From contig JACMJZ010000001.1 in the NCBI GenBank assembly GCA_014380365.1, forward strand, positions 43,839 to 107,838: a DNA stretch of 64,000 nucleotides. The letters run 5' to 3'. Every line of letters begins with the position of its first letter. Position 1 is the stretch's first letter. Of this stretch, positions 29,178-38,800 are shown piece after piece. A program made the position numbers and the translations under genes. The notes beneath the pieces were generated by a model that saw nothing but the letters and a program-made list of their open reading frames with translations, had not been told where the DNA came from and ran no database searches. The stretch is from Pyrinomonadaceae bacterium (GTDB lineage: Bacteria; Acidobacteriota; Blastocatellia; Pyrinomonadales; Pyrinomonadaceae).

Positions 29178-32100
29178 ATGCCCAGCGACGCAAGTTACCT
29201 AATCAAACTCGCAGCCTTTCTCGGCAGATCGGTCGGAGACAGTGCAACTCTGTTCACGTCGTTCCACACAGACGCGCTGGGGTTCACGTTACCTCATGAC
29301 GTACTTCGAGCACCCGCGGTAGTCGCGGCTTTGAATCAAGCTGAGGTCAGTGCAAATGGAGTCAGGGACGCTGCGGTGGCGGTAGACGCAGCCGCGGCAT
29401 CCGACAGTGAACTGGAGACATTGACTGCGCTCATCAGCTTTGGACTGGCGTTAGCAGCGTTTTATTCCGCGCTGAACAGTCTGGTAACCGCGGTGCAAGG
29501 CGCCATTACCCCAGTCACAGTGCCAGATCAAATCGCCCGTACTGCGGCGAGAGACTTTGCTGATGAGCTCGCGAAGCCGCTCGGCGACTACATAATCGCG
29601 GCGGCAATTACCAATGGAGCTCCCAAATTCGCTTTCCTGCTGAAGCTGGCAGGATTACTCGATTGGCGCTACGTGCCGCCCGACCTGCTTAGCCCCAACT
29701 ATGTGAAGAAGACACTCCAACTGGAGAGGCTCAAAGACCTGATGACCAATCCGTCAGCGCATTTGAGTAGTTCGCTTGGTTGGGGCGCGGCGAACTTTGA
29801 CCCTGCCGACTTCTTCCGTCTCACCTCTGAATTCCTACCTCGAGAAACCGATTTTGAGTTAGGCACTGATGCCGGTGATCCGTTTCTGCGCATTGGCTCA
29901 TTCAAAATTCAACGTGACCGGAGTCCTACGCCGCCCGGACTGTTAGCAACTCTGGTCGGTAAACTCGACGCTGACCGGGAGGATCCAATCAAGGCAACCG
30001 ACGAATGGGATTTTGTGCTTTCGTCGAACCTGCGATTGATTGGAAGTGCCTCTGCGCAGGTAACTCCGCCGCTGACGATTAACCTGCAGCTATTGCCGCC
30101 CGCGACCGGCGAAATTTCAGGGGAACTCCGAACCTTTTTTGAGCGAAACGAATCGGCGCGTCCTGTCGATTTGTTGAGTGGAACCGGATTGCTCTCACTT
30201 TCCGCTAACAATGTCGTTGGCGGCGTTGGTCTCAAAGCCGAATGGGACACTACTTCCCGGCGAGCTACGATCAATCCCTTATTCTTCGCTGAGATTCAAG
30301 GTGCTTCACTCAAGATTGGCAGCTCCGGCGCGGACAGTTTCATTGGCACTCTGCTGGCGGGGATTGAGATCGAAGCTCAATTCGATCTTGGTTTTGAGTG
30401 GAGTCCAAACACCGGGCTGCGCATTACTTCGAGCGGTGGAGTCGAGATAGCGCTGCCGATTCACCGGCAAATCGGGCCACTCGAATTCAAGGTTCTTTAT
30501 CTCGCCCTGACAGTTCAGGATGATGGAACTCTTTCACTCGAAGTCTCAGCCGCACTGGCGGGCGCGCTGGGCCCGTTGACCGCTGTCGTCGATCGAATTG
30601 GCGTCATACTCGAGCTGAAATTCGTTGAAGGTACTGATGCGCCTTTTAGACCATTCGATCTGGCCCTGCGTTTCAAGCCGCCACGGGGCATCGGACTTGG
30701 CATCGACGCGGGCGTGGTCAAAGGCGGTGGTTATGTCGATATCAATGTGGAAGAGGGCGCTTACGCCGGCATTCTCACGCTAACGATTGCCGAGTTCCTC
30801 TCGGTTACGGCGATTGGTCTGATAAATACAAGGCTGCCAGGGGGACAACCGGGGTTCTCGCTGCTTCTGATCATTACCGCGGAATTTGTGCCGGGTGTAC
30901 AACTCGGTTACGGATTCACCCTGAGTGGCGTCGGCGGTTTGCTCGGACTCAACCGCGCGATGCTGCTCGATCCACTGGCCGAGCGCGTTCGCACCGGCGC
31001 GGTCAACAGCATTCTCTTTCCCACGAATGTTATCGCCAACGCAACCAGGATTATTAGCGATCTGCGCGCGATTTTCCCGCCGCAGGAAGGCACGTTTCTG
31101 ATTGGACCCATGGCGAAGATTGGTTGGGGAACGCCAAACCTGATCAGCGTTTCGTTAGGGATAATTATTGAGATCCCGGGCGATGTGGTGATTCTCGGAC
31201 GTATCCGGTCGGCGCTGCCAATCGAACAAGCGCCAGTCCTGGTTCTCCAGGTTACGTTTGTCGGTGCGCTTGAGTTTACCAAACGCCGGCTTTGGTTCTA
31301 CGCGACGCTTTTCGAATCGCAGCTTTTGTTTATCCCGCTAGAGGGTGAAATGGGATTGCTGATGGACTTCAGCGACAATCCCAACTTTGTGCTCTCGGTC
31401 GGTGGCTTCCATCCGGACTTTAGGCCGCCGCCGCTTCCGTTTCCCACACCGGCGCGCGTGGGCATGTCGTTGATCAACGAAAGCGACGCGCGCATCCGGG
31501 CCGAGGCGTACTTCGCGGTTACCACTAATTCAGTGCAGATGGGGTGCAGCCTCGATGCGTTGTTCCGCTTTGATGCTTTCAACGTCGACGGCGAAGTCAG
31601 CTTTGACGCGATCCTTCGCTTCTCACCATTTCATCTGGAGGCCAACCTCTCCGCCCAATTCAACGTGGATGTTTTGGGTATCGCCGTGTTCAGCGTGCAC
31701 CTACGCGGGTCAATCGAAGGGCCGACGCCTTGGCGTGTACGCGGTACGGCGGAAATCGACACTCCGTTGTACAAACAGTCGATCGACGTAGACATTCCCT
31801 TCGGCGAAGAACGATCTGACCGGTTGCCGTCGATCGCAGTTTTGCCGCAGATGAAACTGGAGTTTGAGAAACAGGAAAGTTGGCGCACGACTTTACCGGC
31901 GGTGGGTCAGCTCTTTGTGAACCTGCGGAAGCTCGATGAGCCAGACCTGCTCGTGCTCCATCCCATCGGTACCCTGCAAATCAGCCAGCGCTTCGCCCCG
32001 TTGAATCTTTTGCTCAGCAAGATCGGCAATCAAGAGCCTTCAGACGTGAAGAAAATCTCGGTCTCGGTTCAGGCGGGCCAGCCGGGCAAGCTCGGTGAAA

Positions 32101-32603
32101 AAGGACCGATGCGCGAGAAGTTTTCGGTGGGTCAGTTTCGTGACCTGAGCGATGCGGCGAGACTTTCAGCAGCCGCTTTCGAACCGATGGACAGTGGACT
32201 GGAGCTGGCCGCGGCCGGACAATCCTGGACCACCGGACCCGGCGCCAAACGCAGCGTTCGGCACGAGCAGGTTGTGCTGGACTCCGCCTTCGACCCTGAG
32301 CCTCCGCGCCTCGTAGCGATTCCGAGTTCAATCTATTGGCACCATGCGGCCGGGGCGGCTGTTTGTCGCGCGGCGGTCTCGTTAACCAACCGCCAGTTGC
32401 TGCAACCTTTCGCGAGCAAGATAACCACCAGCGCAGATCAATTCGCTATGGCATATCAAGCTAACAACCAACCGGTCCCGGGTCGATCGCTCAGCAGTTA
32501 CGCCGAAGCCGAATCGCGGCTTGCCGAAGACATGGAAGCCGATCCCTCCCTCTCGGGAACCGTGCATATAATCCCCAGCGCCGAGGTCGCTATAGCCGGA
32601 TGA
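29178..32603 (+). CDS. DUF6603-type giant beta-rich protein
   Basis: The start is ATG 29178; the open frame upstream overlaps the protease gene and is a shadow. It has 1141 residues and no signal peptide. The first 200 residues are helical. The centre (about 400-930) is long, regular beta sequence with alternating hydrophobic residues, including FSLLLIITAEFVPGVQLGYG, GVGGLLGLNR, DLRAIFPPQEGTFLIGPMAK and DDFSDNPNFVLSVGGFHP-like steps. I recognise this order as DUF6603. Function is unknown in the family. The amphipathic strands could suit a lipid-binding groove or a fibre, but that is speculation. Its TGA overlaps the next ATG by four bases (ATGA), so translation is coupled. Confidence 0.75.
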   Translation: MPSDASYLIKLAAFLGRSVGDSATLFTSFHTDALGFTLPHDVLRAPAVVAALNQAEVSANGVRDAAVAVDAAAASDSELETLTALISFGLALAAFYSALNSLVTAVQGAITPVTVPDQIARTAARDFADELAKPLGDYIIAAAITNGAPKFAFLLKLAGLLDWRYVPPDLLSPNYVKKTLQLERLKDLMTNPSAHLSSSLGWGAANFDPADFFRLTSEFLPRETDFELGTDAGDPFLRIGSFKIQRDRSPTPPGLLATLVGKLDADREDPIKATDEWDFVLSSNLRLIGSASAQVTPPLTINLQLLPPATGEISGELRTFFERNESARPVDLLSGTGLLSLSANNVVGGVGLKAEWDTTSRRATINPLFFAEIQGASLKIGSSGADSFIGTLLAGIEIEAQFDLGFEWSPNTGLRITSSGGVEIALPIHRQIGPLEFKVLYLALTVQDDGTLSLEVSAALAGALGPLTAVVDRIGVILELKFVEGTDAPFRPFDLALRFKPPRGIGLGIDAGVVKGGGYVDINVEEGAYAGILTLTIAEFLSVTAIGLINTRLPGGQPGFSLLLIITAEFVPGVQLGYGFTLSGVGGLLGLNRAMLLDPLAERVRTGAVNSILFPTNVIANATRIISDLRAIFPPQEGTFLIGPMAKIGWGTPNLISVSLGIIIEIPGDVVILGRIRSALPIEQAPVLVLQVTFVGALEFTKRRLWFYATLFESQLLFIPLEGEMGLLMDFSDNPNFVLSVGGFHPDFRPPPLPFPTPARVGMSLINESDARIRAEAYFAVTTNSVQMGCSLDALFRFDAFNVDGEVSFDAILRFSPFHLEANLSAQFNVDVLGIAVFSVHLRGSIEGPTPWRVRGTAEIDTPLYKQSIDVDIPFGEERSDRLPSIAVLPQMKLEFEKQESWRTTLPAVGQLFVNLRKLDEPDLLVLHPIGTLQISQRFAPLNLLLSKIGNQEPSDVKKISVSVQAGQPGKLGEKGPMREKFSVGQFRDLSDAARLSAAAFEPMDSGLELAAAGQSWTTGPGAKRSVRHEQVVLDSAFDPEPPRLVAIPSSIYWHHAAGAAVCRAAVSLTNRQLLQPFASKITTSADQFAMAYQANNQPVPGRSLSSYAEAESRLAEDMEADPSLSGTVHIIPSAEVAIAG

Positions 32604-35600
32604 GCACTCCATCGCCAGGTGTTTATTCATTTCTGTCGTGGGCTCGACAGGGTCTGGGGAATTTCATCAACGAAGATGACCCGGCGAGCCTAAGTCTCCG
32701 TAGCTCGATCGACGTCACGCTGCAAATACATGGTGACCGAATTAACGGCGGAGCCCCAGCTCTCGAAACGATCGCGCGCAACGTCCAACTTTACGGACCC
32801 GCTGATGTAATCGGCATTGATCCAAAAGCAATCGTGCGTTCTGAGCCGCGCGACTGGATCACAAATTTCGAACCGAACTATTTACCGTTCATCGAGTTTT
32901 ATGAGGAGGATTTTCCCTGGCGATACACGCCGGCCAGACCTTCGGCAGAAGGCAAGCTGGTGCCATGGATCACGCTGCTGGTTTTGGAAGAAAGCGAGTG
33001 GGACAAGGTCGAGGATGGGAAGCGGAATATGCTGCATCGTCCGCTTCGGTATCTCAAGGTTACCAATCCACAAGGTCTTCCGAATGTTGACGACCTCTGG
33101 GCCTGGGCTCACGTGCACGTAAATGCAGACTTGAGCGTCGATCGCCACGACACGGCGGCGCTCGCCGAGAAGCTTGACGAGACGCTTAGCGCGAATCGGG
33201 ACCAGGCGTATTCCCGATTGTTGTGCCCGCGAATTCTGAAAGAAAATACGGGCTACGATGCGTTCTTGATTCCAACCTTTGAAACGGGCCGGTTGGCTGG
33301 TTTGGGACGAAATCCGACGGAGGCTAAGTCCGCTACTCAAATCGCATGGGGGCTCGAGGACAGACAGGAAGCCGATACCTTTCCCTATTACCATCGCTGG
33401 TACTTCCGCACAGCCGCGGCCGGTGACTTCGAGTATCTGGTTCGCTTGCTGCAGCGGCGCACCGTCGATCCGCGCGTGGGCCGGCGCGAGATGGATACGC
33501 AACGGCCGGGAGATCCATTACGGGCCATCACAGAACTCGGCGGCGTTCTCCGGCTGGGAGGTGCGTTGCGCGCGCCGCTGCGTCAACTCAGCGAGGAGGA
33601 TCGCGGGGAGTATGACAAGTTTGAGGCGTGGAATCAGCAAGCCTCGAAGCCTCCCGCGCCGCCTCATCCGTTTCAAAGCCAACTCGCCAGCCTTATAAAT
33701 CTTGGCGCCGAATACGGCAGCAAAACAGTATCGGAGACGAATGCAGTCAGTGGGCTGAACCAGACTGTGGTCGAAGATCAAGATCCGTTGATTGTTCCGC
33801 CGTTTTATGGCCGCTGCTATTCCGGAACTCCTCGTCTGCTTCCGGCCAGCGCCGATCCGTCAAAGAAGAGATGGCTGCATGAACTCAATCTCGATCCGCG
33901 TCATCGCGTGACCGCAGGCTTCGGCACCAGTGTGGTGCAAAAAGACCAGGAGAAGTATATGGAAGCGGCCTGGCAGCAGGCTGGCAGTGTGCTCGACGCA
34001 AACCAGCGAATTCGTAACGCGCAGATGGCGAAATTTGCCAGCAACGTTTGGCATTCCCGCGTGCTGGTGAGAATCCTCAATCGGTCCCGCGAACGCTTTC
34101 TCACCATCCTTGCTCCACTACATCAGCGAGTTGTAGCCGACGGACTCACAGTTCGACAGCAGATCCGGGAAAGCACTCTCCCAACCGCAATGCTGTCGAA
34201 AACGATGCGACAGATGTTGCGACCGCGTGGCCGCGTGGCGCGGCTGCTGGGATTCGACGCGGAGCAATCCCCGGCCAATCTGCTGAGCCGGGTGAATTCC
34301 GGTGCGGTGAAGGCAGTTAACCCTAAGACTGTCCCCAGCTCATTGCCGACCGGGGCAAAACTTGCTGCCGGTCTAGGGGCGACATCAAAACCGGAACACT
34401 GGCGAAAAACGTTGGAAAGATTTCCCTGGCTCAGCGGCATATCCTTCGTGCGTGTTTTTATTGACGGGGCCATCTCTATTAATAAGGACATCAAGCGAGG
34501 CAAGGAGGAAATGGAATGGGTGGTGCGCGTGCTAAGGGGTGAGGTCGACAGTTATCCGGCGAGCTCCGGTTTCGACCTGACCGACACGGGCCAGGTTCCA
34601 CCACCCGGCGATAGTCCAGACGCGGTCAGGTTTAAGGAGTCGCTTCGCAATATTTATGAGTTTGATAGGGCTCAGCGCGAGCTGAAGGTTGTTGATCGAA
34701 AGCCGTTGCAAAGCCTTACCGCGATTGCGAGCAATATTCGCCACGCGACCAACCCGGAGCGAACGATTCCGCGGCGTGTGCTGAAGTCAATTCAGATTCC
34801 GGATCACATACGCAGACAACTGCGTGAGTCGTTTGGCGAGGTGATGGTTTATCCCCGGATTGATCAGCCAATGTATGAACCGCTGAAGGAAATCTCCACC
34901 GAGTTGTTCCTGCCAAACATCAACCTCATTCCCAACAACAGCATCACGCTACTCGAGACCAATAGGAAGTTTGTCGAGTCGTACATGGTTGGACTGAATC
35001 ATGAATTCGCGCGCGAGTTGTTATGGCGGGAATATCCCACCGATCAGCGCGGCAGCTACTTCCGCCAGTTTTGGGACGTGCGCGGTTTTCTCCCAGCAGC
35101 GGGAGCTGACCCCGAAGCCACGCGCGAAAGTTTGTACGACATTCCCAAGCTGCATCGCTGGCTGATGCGCGTAGAACTTGGCGAACACAACAACCGCAGC
35201 CAGGCAGAAGGTGAAACTCTCGTACTGGTGATTCGGGGCGAGCTTCTGAAGAAGTATCCGACGGCAGTGATCTATGCGCATCGCGCCGAGTGGGACCAAA
35301 CAAGCGACGGAAAAACGAAGCGCAAACTGAAAGACTTCGAAACAGATGCCAGCGCGGTCAAGTCTCCGCTCTACGAAGCGAAGGTCGATCCTGACATCTA
35401 TTTTTTCGGTTTTGACTTGACCGAGGCCCAGGCGAGCGGCACCCCGGATCCTGGCAGTGGCACAGGCGATCCCGGCTGGTTCTTCGTCATCGAAGAGCGG
35501 CCGGGCGAACCTCGCTTTGGACTCGATTTGCCGAAGCCTAACCCTCGCCCAACTGTCGATACCTGGAACGATCTTTCCTGGAGCGACGTCACGAACTCTT

Positions 35601-35824
35601 TTACGCCGGGCGCGTTCCTGGGGCTTGCTGAAAGGGGGGTGACAATTACGGACGCTCCAGACAGCACTGATCCGCAACACGTCGAAGACACAGATTATAA
35701 GTGGGGGGCGACGACGCCTTCTGGGGACGCGGCGACGACTTCGGCTGAACTTGCCTACATACTTTGTCAGGTGCCGGTTCTCATTGCCTTTCACGCCTCA
35801 GACATGTTGAAGCAAGCCAGGTAA
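32600..35824 (+). CDS. Large protein of unknown function (giant operon, third gene)
   Basis: 1074 residues, starting inside the stop of the previous gene (ATGA). No signal peptide, membrane span or nucleotide-binding motif is visible. Recognisable marks are a DWITNFEPNYLPFIEFYEED segment followed by WRYTPA and WITLLVLEE near residues 80-140, and YMVGLNHEFARELLWREYPT near residue 800, followed by DQRGSYFRQFWD. From memory these blocks recur in large uncharacterised proteins of actinobacteria, myxobacteria and acidobacteria next to DUF6603 genes, so a conserved co-operating set is likely. Its job is unknown. The next gene begins four bases after its stop. Confidence 0.75.
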   Translation: MSTPSPGVYSFLSWARQGLGNFINEDDPASLSLRSSIDVTLQIHGDRINGGAPALETIARNVQLYGPADVIGIDPKAIVRSEPRDWITNFEPNYLPFIEFYEEDFPWRYTPARPSAEGKLVPWITLLVLEESEWDKVEDGKRNMLHRPLRYLKVTNPQGLPNVDDLWAWAHVHVNADLSVDRHDTAALAEKLDETLSANRDQAYSRLLCPRILKENTGYDAFLIPTFETGRLAGLGRNPTEAKSATQIAWGLEDRQEADTFPYYHRWYFRTAAAGDFEYLVRLLQRRTVDPRVGRREMDTQRPGDPLRAITELGGVLRLGGALRAPLRQLSEEDRGEYDKFEAWNQQASKPPAPPHPFQSQLASLINLGAEYGSKTVSETNAVSGLNQTVVEDQDPLIVPPFYGRCYSGTPRLLPASADPSKKRWLHELNLDPRHRVTAGFGTSVVQKDQEKYMEAAWQQAGSVLDANQRIRNAQMAKFASNVWHSRVLVRILNRSRERFLTILAPLHQRVVADGLTVRQQIRESTLPTAMLSKTMRQMLRPRGRVARLLGFDAEQSPANLLSRVNSGAVKAVNPKTVPSSLPTGAKLAAGLGATSKPEHWRKTLERFPWLSGISFVRVFIDGAISINKDIKRGKEEMEWVVRVLRGEVDSYPASSGFDLTDTGQVPPPGDSPDAVRFKESLRNIYEFDRAQRELKVVDRKPLQSLTAIASNIRHATNPERTIPRRVLKSIQIPDHIRRQLRESFGEVMVYPRIDQPMYEPLKEISTELFLPNINLIPNNSITLLETNRKFVESYMVGLNHEFARELLWREYPTDQRGSYFRQFWDVRGFLPAAGADPEATRESLYDIPKLHRWLMRVELGEHNNRSQAEGETLVLVIRGELLKKYPTAVIYAHRAEWDQTSDGKTKRKLKDFETDASAVKSPLYEAKVDPDIYFFGFDLTEAQASGTPDPGSGTGDPGWFFVIEERPGEPRFGLDLPKPNPRPTVDTWNDLSWSDVTNSFTPGAFLGLAERGVTITDAPDSTDPQHVEDTDYKWGATTPSGDAATTSAELAYILCQVPVLIAFHASDMLKQAR

Positions 35825-35828
35825 ACAG

Positions 35829-38800
35829 ATGGCTGATTTCGAAACTACGAGACAACAACTCTCCAACTCTCGCCGCCGGCTTGAGGACTTGCGGCGTCAA
35901 GCCCTGCTGTCTCGCGAAGCTTTGCAACAATGCGAACGCGCACTTGCTGCATTCGAACGCAACGCCAAAGCAAGCAGCCCGACTGAGCGGCAGCGACTAA
36001 AGAAGCGGTTGCGAGCTGCCCAATTGGCAGTCGAAAGAGATCAAAGCGCGTTGGCCGTTTCCCGCCAGCAGTACGCCGATAGCCTCCAGGCTTTTTCAGA
36101 GTTTAGCGATCCAAGCGAAAGCATAACGCAACTATCGGATCGTATTCCGATCCTTCTTTTCCCGCTTCGTCTGGAGACGAGATTCAAGACTACCACGTCC
36201 GGACAACCACAATTGTGGGTGCGCGCCTATCCTGACTCGTGTCTGATCGATTCATTTGAACCGTCGCTTACCGAACAGGAAGTCGCGAGCGTCAAAGCTT
36301 TTTGGCTTGCGATCTGGCGTGCGCGCGAAGTTGAGTCGTTGGAACGCGCTGCCTGGCGTCATTTGGTCGCAGCGCATGGTTCCGGTCGCGCCGGTTGGAT
36401 TGTCCAGAAGCAAGCGCCCTTGAATCCGCGCGACAAACCGGCTCGCAATAATCCTGCCGATGTTCTCTTGTTCATTGTTACGGACCGGCCGTTGCCGCCG
36501 GAGGCCAGGAAGTTCTGGCGTGAGATGTGGCTGGCCAAGGACGAGAAGGCCCGTCGTTCTGCTCTTAAACGGTTGACGGCCGCGGTAGGCGCTCCGCTCG
36601 CTAAACAGATTGCTGAACTCCATCAACCGATCAATTTCTCTGAGCCGCCGCCTGATGAGCGCGTTCCCGCTTCACTTAAAGTGGAAGTTGTTATCCTGCG
36701 GCTAAGATCGCTCGCCAATATCAAAACCCGCCGAACTTCATGGTCCTCTGCGCCGCGTGCAGAACTGTTGCCCGAGCGACTGCTGCTCGTCGCCTCTTCG
36801 AAGTTGGGAACACGCCGAAGCGTACTCGGCAGAATGATTCGCACCCCACTGGTCACTGGCCCTGATCCCAACGCGTCAGCGGACCAACTCAAGCCGGTCA
36901 AGGATACGGACGAGCCTCTGCGCTCAAGATCTAAGTTGCAGATTCCGGAAGACATGGCCTGGATGTTCGACTTTGAAAAGGCGTTGGAAGTTGGCATGGC
37001 CTTCCGCATCGATCTCACCGCCACCGAAGCGAGCGAGGGGTTTGCCCGGCTGGTCGTGCTCGGCGTAAGACTGTCAGATTCGCCGGTCGAAGGAGCGCAG
37101 AACCTGACGACGTTGCTCGAGCATCAGCTTCACAGTCGCACTGGTCTCGAATTCATTCCGCAGGGAACGCCGACTAACAACACTGAGGAGGGTGGCTCAG
37201 GTTTTTCGTTTCGCGATGATTCTGAGTCTACCTTCGACAGCCTGTTCAAACATTCAGCCCCGTTCCCTGATGCAAGTAACCAGCTAACGCGTTGCGATGG
37301 TCACTGGTTTAGCCAGGCGCTCGGTGTGGCGCCGAGATTTGTGGAACAGATTCCCAACGCCAACGGACGTGACCAGAGCGAAGCGCGCGCAATGCAAATC
37401 GCCTTGTGGCCCGGCACGCTGGGCTATTGGATGAAAACCTTGCTCGGGCAGGTTTTCTCCAGAGGTGCAGCAGCCGAAACCCGACATTTCTTCACTCGCT
37501 ACGTGAGTGGTCGTGGCCCGTTGCCGGCGTTGCGAATTGGCGATCAGGCTTACGGTATTTTGCCGACCACGGCTTTTGACAAAGTGAAATGGGCTGACGG
37601 TTCGTCCCGGGGAAATTTTCTCAACCAGGTGTACCAGCTTGTGAAAGAGATCAGTACCAGATGGAAACCGCTGGTCCGGCAGATTGACTATGTCGGGAAG
37701 GAAGGCGGCGATCGGCATCAAAGACTACTCAACGTGCTCGGCTTGCACCCAACTTCAGTCGAATACCACTCATTCGGGGCGGATAGCGTCCTGCACCGGG
37801 CGCTTGAAATTTCAATCCGGACGATCGACGGCGGGGTGGCCGTCGTCGACCTGATGCCGGTGGATACTCCGATGCGTTTGCTTCGCGATCTCGGATACTC
37901 GGACAATTCCACTCCCGACGTTCTGAATAGAATTTACAGTGGGTCGCCAACGCTCCTGAGTGGACCGCTAATCGACGACCGGCCGCTCTCAGAAACCGAG
38001 GGGCTCGGCGGTGGGAACTACATCCAGGCTTTGATAAACGCTGCGAAAACGGGAATTGAGGTGCTTCAGACAACGTGGGGATTGTCAGACACAGAACCAG
38101 TCGCTTTGCTTCACGGAATCCTGCGATATGCGCTCCAGCTTGGTTTTCACGAGACAGCCGTGAAGTTAACTGGCGAGGCCGCATGGCATCACGCCTCGTT
38201 AGCGGAGCCGCCTTTAATTCATATCAACAGCGACGCTCAGAGAAGCGAAAGTCGCTACGCCGTTTTGTTCGCTCCCAATGAAGCCGTAACGAACTCAAAC
38301 AGCCTGATGTTAGGCGATTACATTGCTCAAAACGTGACGTCGGTAGATCCGTATTTGCGCGAGCACATTGAAGCACTTAATTGTCTCGCCGATTTGCCGA
38401 CCGCGCGACTGGAGCGCCTCCTCGCGGAACACGTCGACTGTCTTAACTATCGTCTCGACGCCTGGAAGACGGGTTTGTTGACACACCGCCTCGAAGAACT
38501 TCGGAAGCCGAAAAGACCCGCTGAAAAACCTGGACTCTTTCTCGGCGCGTTTGGCTGGGTTGAGAATCTGCGACCCAAGAATAGAGAGCTAACGCCGGTG
38601 AACCTCCCGGACGATCTGGAACGTGCCGTAAACAACGGCAACACCACACCGCTCGTGCGGGACAGCACCAATGGCGGACTGATTCACGCTCCATCAGTAA
38701 ACCATGCCACCACCGCTGCCGTTTTGCGCAACGGGTATATTGCCAACGACGGTCGGCTCGCAATCAATCTTTCGTCGCGCCGGGTACGCCTCGCGCTGAG

